Position numbers and translations under genes: made by a program. Of a stretch of 64,000 nt of DNA, positions 28,345 to 41,967 are shown piece by piece. The notes under the pieces were generated by a model. The model did not search any database and was not told where the DNA came from. It saw only the letters and a list, made by a program, of their open reading frames with translations. Within the stretch, counting starts at the first letter, position 1. Each line of letters starts with the position of its first letter. The stretch covers positions 11,595,630 to 11,659,629 of the forward strand of contig NC_085060.1 in NCBI RefSeq assembly GCF_963662255.1, given 5' to 3'. This DNA comes from Cinclus cinclus. Lineage: Eukaryota > Chordata > Aves > Passeriformes > Cinclidae.

Positions 28345-29430
28345 TCTTGGGGGTTAAGTTACTTTGTTTTTGTTCCACCTTACCTACAGAATTTTTCCCA
28401 TGAGTTCCTGGAAAACACTAACTGCTGCTATTTATGAGTACTTAAAAATCAAAGAGTTGGCTAAGTCCAAGTAAAAGGAGGGGAGGGGACAGCTGCTAGC
28501 CCTCTCCTGCAGGAGAAGCACACAATCCAAGCCACCCTTACTTCGAGAAAGAGATTCCCCATAACCCAGCCCAGAGCTTCTTATTCTTCTTCGGTAGAGT
28601 GAGCCTCTGCTCGTGAAAGCAAGCACTAACCCAAAACCTTATTAACACCATGCCTCGCTTAAAGAGGGACTTATCCCCATGCGCTCGTATTCCCGGGAAT
28701 CCTGAGCCCCTGTCCCTGCCCTGCTCGGAGCCCGGCTGTCGCTGTCCCTGCCCTGCTGTCCCTGCCCTGCTGTCCTTGCTGTCCCTGCCCTGCTGTCCCT
28801 GCCCTGCTGTCCCTGCTGTCCCTGCCCTGCTGTCCCTGCCCTGCTGTCCCTGCTGTCCCTGCCCTGCTGTCCCTGCCCTGCTGTCCTTGCTGTCCCTGCC
28901 CTGCTGTCCCTGCTGTCCCTGCCCTGCTGTCCCTGCCCTGCTGTCCCAGCCCCGCTGCTCCTCCCGCACTGCTCTGGGTTTCTCTGCGCTGCAGCCCCGC
29001 ACCTCCTGCCCTGCAGAAACGTCCAACAATTCCAACTACCACCACAACGTTTCTAATACATCTCATCCAACAGCCCAAAATCTTTTACTCATTCCTGCCA
29101 TTCCGATTTAATACTCGTCAAAATCCAGCAAGGGCACCAAAATCAGCTGCCCCAGAGCTTTTATAAGCAAAACCTCTCCTCTCTCCTTTCCTGTCTCAGC
29201 CAAAAAGACTGTCACAGAGTGCCTAATTCTGTTTATTATTAATTCCATAGTTATTGTTTTTATTTGCCTTATTATGCATACTAATAAAAATCTGTCATTC
29301 CTATACTCATATCTTTGCCTAAAAGCCCTTAATTTCAAAATGATAATTCAGAGGAAAGGAGTTTACATTCTCCATTCAAAAAAAAAAGTCCTGCCTTCCC
29401 TAACAAACACCTGTCCTTCAAACTAAACCA
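28345..29430 (+). mobile_element. Solo LTR 'A' of an endogenous retrovirus (same family as LTR B)
   Basis: This sequence aligns by eye with 45365-46586 along its length. The 5' end TCTTGGGGGTT matches TGTTGGGGGTT of LTR B. The 3' part shares AATTCCATAGTTATTG, CCTATACTCATA, TTTGCCTAAAAGCCC, TTAATTTCAAA, TTCTCCATTC, CTGCCTTCC and CACCTGTCC, ending in CA at 29430. A TATA-like TTTTATAAGC lies at 29159-29168 and AATAAA at 29283-29288, in the order expected for U3-R-U5 on the plus strand. No retroviral genes flank it, so it is a solo LTR. Its first bases are decayed (TC instead of TG) and no clean target-site duplication was found. It contains the minisatellite at 28743-28950. The ERV class could not be fixed from sequence alone. 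Confidence 0.8.
28743..28950 (+). repeat. Minisatellite in LTR A: 14-bp and 9-bp units in a 37-bp higher-order pattern
   Basis: Two related units alternate: A = TGTCCCTGCCCTGC (14 bp) and B = TGTCCCTGC (9 bp, with a variant B' = TGTCCTTGC). From 28743 the order is A A B' A A B A A B A A B' A B A A, followed by a decayed unit. Most of the array is therefore an AAB repeat of 37 bp. An isolated A unit lies at 28711-28724. Because 37 is not a multiple of 3 and the units contain no stop on either strand, all frames stay open, which produces spurious proline/cysteine- or glycine/glutamine-rich open frames of up to 165 codons. Confidence 0.95.
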
Positions 29431-32400
29431 AAACTCCAAACCCACACTGAAATATTTGTCATCTGTTTTCAGATCACTAGCTCTAAAACACACGTGGAGG
29501 AAATATTTTTAGAAGAAATGAAATCAAACAGTGCGCTTGTAACAAAGACCTAGTTGTGGTAGAGAATTGTCCCTGTTTGTCTTCTTCCTGTTCTGGTGAC
29601 TCACTGTGAGCATCCAAAGAAGGGCCCATATTTGAAATTACCATCACAAGCTGCTGGGCAGAAGCCAGTTGAAGAACTTCTCCAAATACAATTATTATTC
29701 ATATGAAAAGGAGGAAAAGCTTGGCTGCTCAGTCAGCTGCTTTTTGGGATGTTTGCTTTTCTTGTATTTGCACATCAATCAATACATGAAACTAAGAGAA
29801 GATATGCTCTCATCTGAGGAATTTTGCCACGTTTTTTGAACTAACTGAAATTTTGAGGTATTATTTGTGCAAATCAATCCAAACGCCAACAATTTACAGA
29901 GATAAACAAATTCCACACTTTTTACCTGCTTACTTTTTTAACTTGAGTATTGATAGATTTCAGCACAACCACTCACACTTATGAAGTATAAAGATACTGC
30001 CAGGCCTCAAAGTGACTAAGCTGCTACAAGAAGCAGCTGTATCGAGACAGATACAGCAGCTGTGCATTTACCACCTACCAGAATAAGAAATGCTGCCACC
30101 TCCAAACTTGCTTCCGAGAAGAAGTTGACATGCACTTTAAAAGATCTTTATCTTGGGAGTATTAGAAAGTCCTCTAGTTCACTAGGAATAACTGCTCTGC
30201 AAAATCATACATGCATTTTAAAATTCATTTGACACCTCAGGTTTCCACTTCTTTGCTTGACTAAGCTGGTTTATCAGCTTTATCAGTCTACTGACACTTA
30301 GTATTCAAACTTCAGAGTATTACCAGTCAAGGACTTTACTAACACCACCACCAAAATATGCTGGTGTTGTCAAAGGACATAAGGAGTCTTTAAGACAGGC
30401 AAGCAACGAGAGGACAGTACACAAAGCACAGAAAGCAGCAGGATGGAAAGCCATGTATTTTTTGGTTGCTATGTTGTACACCTGAGCTAGACAACTACAC
30501 CCAAACAGTACTCAATTGCTGTTTTCATTTCTCTTCCATGGGCATATAAAACTTGAAATTCCATCATCACATACTGAAAGGGCAGCAACAAGAGGGACAG
30601 CAGAGCAGGAGACTGTGGGTGGGTTTTTATGATACAGAAAACTTCTGCCAAAGATTATCATCGAAACATGATGTAAGCTGGCAAAACCAACAGTCAAACA
30701 TCTCCACTTTGTGGACTGCCCTTCCTGTTTCCCAGCTGGCTGAGGGTCGCTTTCCACATTCTGACTCCTAAATCTCCCCTGTGGGAGCCTATAACCTCAG
30801 CTCTGCCAGCTGTCCAGAGCCTGGCTCCACCTACATGAATCCACCCACAAGAATTATTTTTTTTCATGACCGCACAAATCTGGAGCTTTGGAAGAAAATA
30901 ATCTGAAACCATTTGAAAATGGCAACTCACTGCCATTTCTCTTACCAGAAGCTTCTTGTAGTAAGAGTGGCCACAATTCAGTATCTCAAGAGCTCTTACT
31001 GAGGCCGAAAGAGAAACTTAACTGAAACTGCAGGATTTGACTAAGCTTTGTGCAAAACCTGAAAGGATGTGTTTTTTTTTTTCTTTTTCCCAAACAGAAG
31101 GTAGTTAATAATTCAATCTAAACTGTTATAGAAGCAGTGAATGAAAAAATAATTCTACACATATATATGCAAAAACTCAGTTGCTTTTGACTCTTCTTAT
31201 TATGGCTCTTTACTTAACATTAATATGCACTGTTTGAGTTGCAAAGCAATTTCAAATAAATGTGTTTATTTTATTGCATGTACAGCTGCTGTAGTATTGT
31301 TTTTACCATTATGAGACACCATGCAATGTATAAGATAGCAAAAAGAAAGCAAAAAAAATTCCACTAGAGCTGCTGGTGAAGTACAGAAATGTTTTCTATT
31401 TGATTTTGTATTAAAAAGAAATTGGATATCACAAGTCTAAAATGGTGATGCCAGAAAGATATTTTGAGAGAAATCGCAGAAGACTGCCTTTAGAGAAAAG
31501 ATGTCTACAAAAATGAGTGACTGAAAAATGTGGAGTACTTGAGACATGAACAAGAGGTACTAGGGATCAGAAATGAATTATTGTGCTCTAAAATGATCCA
31601 ATAAAAATCGAACTGTAGTGCAGTAATCAGAAAATGTATTGGAAAAGAGAAAGGTTATAAAAAGGAAAAGGAGCTTTCAAGTACTGTAGGCTACTAGCTA
31701 CTACTGAGAAACCTGGATTCAGGAGATTGTATTTCGAAAAAAATATGCACACAACCAAACATAGTTGAATTTGTTGTTCAATAGGTAGTGAATTATAAAA
31801 ATTAAAAAGATAGATTGAAGACAGAATTACAGGCTAAAATAAAAATAATCAATGCAACCATCAATAGGAATTTTGAAATGAACACTGTACTGGCTGAACA
31901 CGCAACTATGCAGGCTTCAGGAAGAATGACTCAATTATGTTTTTTCCTTCCCCACAGGCAAAGATACAGAAGATAGCTGTAGACACATTGAGCATATCAC
32001 AGAAAAGCATTTGGGCAGTGCCCCTTGCTGCAGAGGGAGAACTGCAATTCTAAATGGTGAATAATTAGAGATGCTCTGAAGGAATACATTTGGGCTCTGA
32101 TCCCTTTGGCAGAGCAGCTCTGGCCCTTGCAGCCACTGTGCCTACCTTCACAAATGCTCAACAGCACATGCTGCTTACAAACCCACACAAAATGGGAGGG
32201 AAGGCCTTCCTTTATCAAAGCAACGGAGGAGCACTGGAACAACTTCTCAGCTGGGAGAGAGACGGGCTGAGGATTTTTGAAAAAGGCAGAAAATGTGAAG
32301 TCTCATTTCTAGTCACATATGCTTCCTCATAAATACATATCACTATCATATTCCTTATAAAAGGAAATTATGTAATATTCTGGGAAATGTTTTGGCCTCA

Positions 32401-34440
32401 ACAAAAATTTACAGGCACATAAAAATAAATTTGGAGGTTTTCCCTTCACCAAGAGCTTTATTGCTTTACAGCAAAAGTTCCACTCTCATCTGTGATCAGC
32501 AGCATAACCTAAACCTTTGCATGGTAATCAAAAGGTGCAAGCATCCACAAGTTGTTTTGTCATAAAGAAAATAACTGAGAAGTCTCTAGTGCTGAGCTGT
32601 AAATCCTGCATCACTCATCAGGTCCCAATGACAGTGTACAGCTCACAAGCAGCTCTCTTACCCAAAATTCAAGGAGATTCAAGTAAGATTCAATTTAAGT
32701 AAATTAAATCAGATGCTTTCTGATTGTGTAACTGGAGGTATGTTTTATAACACATTATGCAGAAAAACATAAATTCCAAGCATGCATTATGACTGTGCCA
32801 CTTCTGCCACAGTAAAATACTTGCTCTAAAAGACCTTAGCGTGATTGGGCAATAACAAAGTTTGCTGTCTCAAAATCACGGTCTGGGGAAAAATTAATCA
32901 AATAGGATGTTCTCAAACCCAAAGGGCCACTTGACACTGATGTTAAACAAAGCAATGAGAAGGGCAGACAAGTCTGAACAACACTTACCATGACTTTGGT
33001 ATGTATAAAAGGTATGTATCAATCCATAATATACATTTACCCAAAAATAATTGTAGGCAGAGATGAAAAAATTTAAAAGCTACATTGTAAGATGAAAGTA
33101 AAACCCTTTCCATTGAACAGCAGGAAGGAGTGCTGTGAACTATAATTAATACAATGCACAGTCTAGAACTAACCTTTTGTCCCTTTGTTACCTGCTTTTG
33201 AGATCTTTTAACAGAGTTTCCAGAAATAGAGCTGAGCAACCCTAACCTGATGTCCTAAGCCATCCTCACTTGCAGGTATTTCCTCCCACACAGATTATCT
33301 TTCAGGATATGTAGTTTCATGGAAAAAAAACCCATCCCCAGCTCCCCTTCTGGATTACCCAAGGCAAAGGAACATGTTTACTTTACAACACGTGGTTTGT
33401 GATGCCCCAAGGGCTGCCCCTCTGTGCTGCCAGAACAGCTCCTGGCCAGCAGCTCATGATCAGAAGCTGGCGTGCTGCTCAGCTGCAAGTCAGGTCTGGG
33501 AACATGGTAAAAAAATCTACACTGCAGATCATACAGGGTAGAAATTTCAAAGAAAAAAACACTGGCAAATCAATTAGCCATCAGAACATGTGAATCTGAT
33601 TAAAATATTACTCAAAAACATCTGTTAGGGAAAAGAGGAAGCCTGCAGGAATTGTTCAGTGATCCTGAACCTATATTCTAGAAGAGCTAATTGTACACAT
33701 TTTCTCTTATGCTCGTGTTACAAAATATAAAGTGAGGGTATAGAGCTAGATAAGATTGAATGAACAAAATTAATATAGAAAATGCTGAATTTTATTTTGT
33801 AAGCCCCTTATATGAAAGCGAGCTGGAACAAGCAGCATTCAAATCTGCTTTATTCTGAAAGAATGAATTCCAATTTCATATACAACTGCTCATTTTTAAC
33901 CTATTTTCTATTGCATAAATTAGAAATAGGCTAATAGATCTGGTTTAGCTTTCACTTGTAGAAGACTATGAAGACTGCAGCCATGGGTCTCAATGTGTCT
34001 TTTAGATGCTTCTTCTGTTGTTTCTTCTTCTGTTTCTTCTAGATGAAAGCTACTTGCTACTATTAATACTCCCCTTTTGTAAGATGGATATGCTAATATT
34101 GGTAACCCTGAATAATACAGATTTATGCTGATCTTCATCTTACACCCAAGCCCAAGAGGAAATTAAATACTAACAAATTTGAAAATGCAAGATAGTACTT
34201 TCTCATGTAATTTAACAGATAATGAATTAAATGGGTAAAAATTTTAAAATGTTGGAAAGGAAGAATGAACAAACTTTCTCACCTGTAGGACAACAATAAA
34301 TTCTCAGATCTTACATCAAGAAGAAATAACGTTTAGATTAAACCATGCTAGATCCTGAAATTATAATTTGTCAGTATTTGTCACTTCTGTATCAATCTGA
34401 TAGGTCCTTTCTTTTTATTTCACTCATGGTATTACAGTCT
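29431..34440. other. No gene recognised; inferred TENM1 intron
   Basis: AT-rich unique-looking sequence between LTR A and the CR1 at 34441. Open frames are all under about 85 codons with no recognisable content. Confidence 0.6.
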
Positions 34441-34838
34441 GGGCAAGTCAGGAGGAGGCCATGAAGATGCTCAGAGAGCTGGAGCTAAGGAGACAGGCCT
34501 GGGCTGGAGGAGGTTCTGTGCAGATCTCAGAGCACCTCCCAGTACATAAAAGAGCTTCAAGATGGATGGAGAGGGCATGGAATGACAGGACAGGAGGGAA
34601 TAGGTTTAAATTGAAGACTGTGGGTTTAGACCAGATATTGGGAAGTATTATTTCCCTGTAAGGGTGGTGAGGCCCTGGCACAGAGTAGCTGTGGCTGTGC
34701 CATCCCTGGAAGTGTCCAAGGCCAGTCTGGACAGGGCTTGGAGCAACCTGAGATAGTGGAAGGTGCCCCTGCCCATGGCAGGGGGTGGAACAGGATGATC
34801 TTCAAGGCTGCCTCCAACCCAAACCATTGTGTGATTTG
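34441..34838 (+). mobile_element. CR1 LINE 3' end
   Basis: It contains, in order, GGAGGCCATGAAGATGCTCA, GAGGGAATAGGTTTAAATTG, ATATTGGGAAGTATT, AGGGTGGTGAGGCCCTGGCA, CCATCCCTGGAAGTGTCCAA and CCTCCAACCCAAACCATTGT, which is the standard CR1 3' region up to the last bases before the short terminal repeat. The normal ATTCTATG tail is reduced to GTGTGATT. There is an internal gap relative to the usual consensus between GGAGCTAAGG and the later GAATGACAGGACA part. An internal T-rich stretch and stops rule out coding. Confidence 0.92.
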
Positions 34839-37800
34839 GCAGCTGTAAAGCATTTTTCTATGGGCATGATAAAAACTCAAGTTCTCTTTGTATTTAAAAC
34901 TATTCTGGATGACAGAATAAGGAACCAAATGAGAATAACTTGATCTCATTTATCTAGCAGCCTTAACTGTAATCTTCCAAGATCAGAGTTCACAAGTTTT
35001 CCCTTATTTTTCACAAATGATATTCAACTTTCAGCTTTAAGTAGAACATACAAACTTTGATGAAAAACAGGTTCCAGCTGGTAGAAACATCTACATTTTA
35101 AAACATATAAGGAAAATTGATTGTATTTCAAAATAACTATGAAACTAAACTAAATAATTCCAAAGGACATGCATACAAAATATGACTACAGGTTGTGTCT
35201 GTAAATCAGACTGCTGATATTCTAAAACATTTAAAATTTAACCAAAAGAGATGATAAATAACAAGCACTGTAAACTTAGTAAAACAACATAAAAAACCAT
35301 CCAGATAGACATGCTGCCTGCTTAGAATGGAACTGTTCCTAGCAACACACTTGTCCGGAGATGTCCTCCTATAGAATTCACAGTAAATTCACAGAATTCA
35401 CAGCTCAATAAGAGAAAAAGTATTTATTTATTCAATGTTTGCCTGGTCTCATAAAGACTGTGAAATGAAAAGTCATACAATCCTCACCCTTCTGCACTGC
35501 AGCACCCTGACAGAAAGCAGACACTTATCTGTCTATCCCATCTCAGTTTTCCTCCCTGTGGCAGCCTAGATAAACAGGTCTCAAGAATTGCAGAATCACT
35601 GCAATATATTTTTGCACTTTGAAGTATTTCTGGAGATAATTTTCCTTTGCATTCATATCTAGAATACTGAGAAAATAAAAAGGATTTAAATGAAAGGAGT
35701 GATAAATTATACTGCTGTTGGCTCCTAAAGGCACATCCACTATACTTGCTGTTTCACACAGGGGAGGAAAGCCAAGAGATTTTTTCCTGAGATCTAATGC
35801 CAATTTACTGATTTCTGGAATAAAAATCAGACCTGACTCTTCTCCTCAAGCTTCCCTCCTTCCCTTCCTCCCTCCCATGAAGGAAAAAAACCTGCAGGGA
35901 TAAAAATATTACATGAACTTGTGCAAATGCACTGATAATTTTTACTATGCTGCGGGCAAAGGTCATTTAGATTCTGGAATACAGAAAGTATTTCTGCTAC
36001 ATTCTAAACACTGTTTCATTATCTTTAATGTAAGATACGAAATATTGATATTTGTCTTTAAATTAGTGTTCACCGTGCTTAAAACAGAACCACAAAAAAT
36101 GGACTGTAATACTGTGTAATTATTTTAACAGACCACATGAAAAGTTTAAAGATTAAAACAGACATGCAGATGCAATGCCCTTGTTAGTCAGAAGAAGTAA
36201 TAAAGATGGTAATTTTAAAAGGCAGAATTTCCCCCACAATACTGTCATTAGCTGGATTTCCATACATAAACAATTTCAGAAATGGCTTAAATACTGAGGG
36301 CACAAGCTCAAGACTTGCATGATATTGCAGCTGAGGCGACGCTGCCGTGCTTACAGAAGCATCTCACACTTATCGAAAGCAATTCAGATAACTTACATGC
36401 TGCCTTTGAGACAGTAACATTTCCAAAGGAACCACTCTAAGGTCAACAAAAGCATCTTACACTCTTAACAACTCCAGCAGAGCAGTTACCATGTCAGTGA
36501 ATATGCCAATGCTCCCCAAAAGGCACTGCTATGTTACTGCAGGGGTTCACATGCTTCCTTACACACTGAGGAGCCTGCTTTGAAACAACAGCAGAAGCAA
36601 CCAACATAAACACCATCTAAACACTAAAAGATCAAAAAAACTCCACAACAAAAGCAACAGAGGACTTTTATTAAGGGAAGGTAAGTGGCCCTTTTCTGTC
36701 AAAGATCTCTAAGTATCGTAAATCAAGTACCTGACAAGCAATAGTAAACTACAGAAGTTGAAGGAACGTCACCATGGGGGCTTGTGCATTTTATTGATGA
36801 GATTGCCTTAATCTATTAGGTGCCTTAAATGATCTGATAGACAGGAGTGTACAAACAGAATGCAACCCATACCACAACAAAGAGACAAAACAAAGCATAC
36901 AAGGAACAAAGAGAAAAATATTAAATGACACAGAGGGAATGGGATTAAGACCAATATTTACCTTTATCTCTTCAAGGCTACTTACACATATTTAACCTAA
37001 TGGGTCTACTTCCAAATTAGTAATTCAATTTCTTAATTGCACCACTGTAAACACAGTGACAGGACAGGAGCTAATGGATATACTTCAGCCATCATTATTA
37101 GAAACACAATTCTGCATAGAGAGGCAGCCACATGCCCACTTCTCAGAGCATGTATTGTTATTGTAATGTAGCTCTTGGTGATAATTTCCTGGAGACATGA
37201 GAAAGCCAGAGATCAGCATAATGCCTGACTTGTTTACAAAATAACAGTAAATAACAGCAACATTAATTGCAACCCCTGTCACATTCTTACATTAAACACA
37301 AGATTTTATGAAGAGCCAAATTCAAGCCTAATTTAAACAGGTGTGAATTCACAGTAGGTCTATTGACACACACCATAAATTAAATCAGAGCCTTGTCCTT
37401 AGCTAAATCCTCCCCATGTCTGCATAACCATAGCATTCACAAAGCTGTGACTCTCATACATCAGCCATTCTAGTATTTCCTTTACTAATTTAGTAACTTT
37501 ATCCCTTTATCAGAAAATGTTAAGATACTGAATATGAAGTGAAAAGAACGAAGGTGACTTGTCCAAAGCTCACCCACCTGCCCAGCATTCAAGATGAAAA
37601 ATCCCCAGAGATTTAGGGACAGTCAAAAGCTCTGTTAAATGGATCACTGCTCCCCGGTTATAAAGCAAACACTTAGATGAATTACACAAGAATAATCTTA
37701 CATGTTTCTAGCTCATTAAACTCAGCTTTGACCTGTTACCTATTAAATTCTCTACTACATCTATTTATTAATATATGGCTAATATTATTATCCCATCTTT

Positions 37801-40800
37801 GCAGCCTGCTGCTTAAAATGTTTGTTATATTATTAGAAGTATTGTTTCAAATAGGATCTGATCTCATACACTCACATTAAGAAAGAATTTTCCCAACAAT
37901 TTATGTGGTCAAAAGGGAAAAATTGTGTTGTTCCACAGCTGTTCCAACCCACCCCCCCTCCCCACTTTGTTTTTAAAAAGACAAGTATGTTATTAAAAAA
38001 ATGTCCCCTGACCAGATCTCACAAGCACTCTAATGCTACACTGCATGACCAGTGGTATTTCAGCCAGCAACAAAACTCTAATTTCTTGCCTACAAATCTC
38101 AAAGAAGTCAAAGAAGTCACAGCTAATATCTAGTTGTCAAAAAATAATTCAGCCAAAGAAACTGAGCAGGAACCTGGATCCAAGACGAGTCTGCATTTCA
38201 CAGTACAATCCTTCAGCACTGGGAATCCTCTGCTCTCCTACTGGTTGTCACTGTGGTGTAGAGAAAGAGCAACTAATTGCATAAAAACATCTAAGTACAT
38301 GTCAGGAATGAACCAAGCAAGCCAGACTTAAAAGTACGTCAAAGCAATCAGACAAAACAAAAAAGGTCAAAAATTGTGTTATTGTAGAAATGGCTGAAGT
38401 TCCACGCTAGCTCTCAGCTGAGATGTAGCAGCTAAAATTAAAAGAGTTGATGGCTGTGCAAATGTCCCAAATGTTGCTAAAAAATGGATTATGGCATGGC
38501 ATAAATGTACTTGAGGTCAAATTCATCACACCACAGCTTCATAGACATTGTGTAAAGGAAAAGATAATTGAATGAACAACAATGAGGAAGGTAATATGGA
38601 CACCAAATAGACTGTGGGCTGCTTTTTAGTACACTACCTAGTGTGGGAGGCAGACTGGTGTCAAGCCATGAAATTTTAAGGATGTATCTGGAGATCACAC
38701 CTTCTGTCGATTGGGTTTTTTTTATCCCCTTCTTGACCGCATACTCCAGAAAAATAAACAAATAAATAAACAAACAAATAAATTTGCCAGCTCAGTAATC
38801 TGGCAGATGAAAGCACTGAACTTGATGTTCTGACATGCTGCAGTGACAGATACCACTGTACCAGTGAACCGAGGGCAAGCACAGTTTTCAATGGAATAAA
38901 GGAACTATTTTTGATATGGTTACTCTGGGGTGTTGCTGTCTAAAATTTACAATCACATACTGTAGAGTTACGCTGTGTTTAAATAGAGCTATTTATACTA
39001 TACCAGAGATAAGCAAAGATCCCCAAGAAATTGGTCATTCATTTTGTGCAGTCAATATATATTTTGCTTAGCCTCAGGCAAAGCTGAAGGCAGTCTGTGC
39101 ACTAATAGGCTATTATTAGTTGTCATTAACTTGACAACACTAAATGGGAACGTTATTTCATACAATGTTGTTCAATGCTGCCGAAACAACCAGAATGTGT
39201 TTTAATAGTGATTATGACAGAGTTGGTGCATCTACAAAGGAAAACAATCCTCAAATAAATCCTCAAATTGGGCTACCCAAAATAAACAGAAGTATATATC
39301 CTGTGACAGGGAACTTCAAGCTAGAGCTTAGAATGAATAGGAGAGAATGTCAAGAAATACCTAAAAAGAAGAAAATTTTATGAAGTATGTTAGCTTCAGA
39401 TCAGTGTAAAGCAAAAAACTGCCTTCAAAGCATATCTACGGGAGTCCACACAATTAATTGTCCCAATATTACCATGAAAAAACCTGTTCTGCATTTGTAG
39501 CAAAAACTGTGCTCATAGACAAAGAAAAAAAATAAACCCTAACCCGAAACCCTACTGACCCTTTCAAAATATGGACAACAATAACAATGTTTTCTCAAAT
39601 CATGCAGTAATTGTACCTTTCTCATTTTTACTCCAGTTCCAAATAGCTGCATTCACATACCATTTGGTCAACCCCTTGAAATCTAGAATTGCTAAGTATT
39701 TTTACAGAAATTAGAAAGTGTCATGGAAACTAATATTTCATGTACTGTCAGCAACAGATCTTATGCACTCTCCCATTTTCACACTAGAGTAGTTAATGGC
39801 AGGCAAAAAAAAAATATATTTCCATGGCAGAAATGACAAGGATAAATGCAGCACTTGTGGCTCTCTGATAAAGCCCCTGGCACACAGGAGTGCATAGAAA
39901 CAGGAAGATATGCCATCTATGACTTAATTTAACTAGAGATTCGTGAACTTCTGTATTCAAAGAGTGCTTTGTTTCTGAGTGCCAACCCAGATTAAAAAAA
40001 AAAACACTGCTCTCTGGATCAGGAATCTTGGCTATGAATTTACCTGTGAAATAATAGATAATAGATAACTATAATATAATAAATATAGCTTGAACTGTGG
40101 TGTTCAAATTTATTCAGACATTAACTTTCAAGACTGTAATTATTATAATGACCCAACGCCACAGGAAGCACTGATATCTGTTTAGTTGGCCCTGCCTGGA
40201 GACCTCTAAAGACATCAATCACTGACTTAAAAACTGTTAGAAGGCTTACAAGAAATGAAATTTTAAAGCCACATGCAAAAGTATGACCTACACCAGTTTA
40301 AATTGATTAAAATAATTCTCAGAGACTAACCTTTAGAAGAAACCATTCTTTTGTGGGGAAGCACAATGATTCTGCATCCCTTCTTAACAGCATGGCTCTT
40401 GCTACATCTGTGCAGGATGATGAAGGTGCACTACTGGCAGTAATTTTCATCTACAGAAAATTACTTATTAAGTGGTACATGTATGACTAGGCAAAATATC
40501 ATCAACACCCAGCTGCACCACTGCACTCCAGACTGAAATAGAGAACTTGGTTATACGCTTAATTTGCTTTCAATACTTCTGCTTCCCAGCACTTCACAAG
40601 AGAAATGTGTATTTTTTAGCCTAAATGGCACAAATATGCACATTCCTTCCATGTAGCACTCCCTCTCAACCACTTTCATAGCTAAGGGCCACCCAATGCC
40701 AGGCAGACCAAATTCAATTCCTTCAGTCACCATCTAAAACCCAATGCCTTAGGAAAAAGCACAGACCCTCACTCAAGTCCAAACAAACCCTCCCTATGCA

Positions 40801-41950
40801 ACAAACACCTCACAGAGGATGGGTCCCACAGGAGCAGGAAGCTGAAAGACAGGCAGCCACTGTACAGTGGAAATGGGGTGGCATCTAAATATTAACTAAT
40901 TCCAGTAACACAATAAAATGTGATGGTGCAGAATGCTTAATCCTCAAAGGAATATTTAATTAGAAACAAGCTGTGCACTGAAATCTCTTTTTTAACCTCA
41001 AGCACATAACACAATGTTTTGGAGCCCATATTGGACATTGTTGTTTGTACTGGCAGACATCCAGGTGAAATTATATAATTATGAGCTTCATATTTGATAA
41101 ATTCAAACACGTAAGTATAGAAATGCCATTTATAACTGAAACAGCTTCCAGTTATATTAACCTTATGACTACAGAGGCACTAAAATATGTCATTGTCAAC
41201 ACTGAAGTGTCAATATTTAATGACATCTAGACCTGCTGTAACATGCAGCTATTAAACACCAAAATTAAAGTATCAGCTATGCTTGTTGATCTTAAGCATG
41301 ATAAATTTGTTTACTTACTATACTTTGTAAGGAAACAGAGTAGTTTTTAATCAATTTTAACGCAGAGATTAAAAAGTACTAATTCCCCAAGTTACTTAAT
41401 TAAATACACATTATTCCCTTCTCTGACACACTTAATTGTAAGGAAAGCAAATGAGTAAAAAAAAGTCCTGAATGAGAATGAATATTTAGAAAATACACAT
41501 ACACAAAAACCAAACCCATGTGACCCACAAGCCCACCCTCTAGATGCAGAGAAATACACAACTGAGATACTACAAAGACCCGTTCAGTCTGTCCTGCTGA
41601 TAAAAATAAGTCTTCTAAGGTGTAGCATAAGATTAGAGGTAAATAGATAATAGGTTGTCTTACTCAATTCACCTGGCTGAAGAGCCTTAAATCTATGCCC
41701 AGAAACCCCAGGAACAACCGTATGCAAAATGTGATATAAATGTACATATATTGATTTATTTTAGAACCTAATTCAGAGACCACCAAATTCAAATGATTAA
41801 TGTCTTATGACATAAAAATGAAGAATGTGGGAAAGTTATTAGTCTCTAGAGAAATAATGTTTTAACATAATCACCGTTTCATTTTTTCTGTCTTCTTTTC
41901 TGTCTAAACTGTAAATACAATACACACAGCAGACAAATTCTTCACTTTAC
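34839..41950. other. No gene recognised; inferred TENM1 intron
   Basis: AT-rich sequence with one tetranucleotide microsatellite at 38751. A weak telomere-like string (AACCCTAACCCGAAACCCTA near 39536) is too short to be an interstitial telomere array. No teneurin exon was found; the search looked for the proline-rich and cysteine-rich cytoplasmic segment that follows in TENM1. Confidence 0.6.
38751..38783. repeat. (AAAT/AAAC)n microsatellite
   Basis: AAAATAAACAAATAAATAAA followed by CAAACAAATAAAT: a mixed tetranucleotide array of about eight units. Confidence 0.85.
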
Positions 41951-41965
41951 AAACAGTACAGGGAT
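41951..41965 (-). other. TENM1: Candidate 15-nt microexon in TENM1
   Basis: On the minus strand a long pyrimidine tract ends CCCCCTTCCTTTCTAG, followed by ATCCCTGTACTGTTT and then the donor-like GTAAAGTG. The acceptor is strong and the donor fair. Inserted after the exon at 42152, whose last base opens a codon, it would add five residues (D-P-C-T-V) and keep the phase. Microexons are known in teneurins generally, but this one is not known to me. It may be a chance outcome of the low-complexity tract. Confidence 0.2.
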
Positions 41966-41967
41966 CT

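Noticed and set aside
28538..29111. Long glycine/glutamine-rich and proline/cysteine-rich frames on both strands
   Set aside because: They are translations of the 14/9-bp minisatellite in all frames, with no start context, no conservation and an LTR around them.
39530..39555. Telomere-like string CCCTAACCCGAAACCCTA
   Set aside because: Only about three degenerate units; too short to be an interstitial telomeric array.
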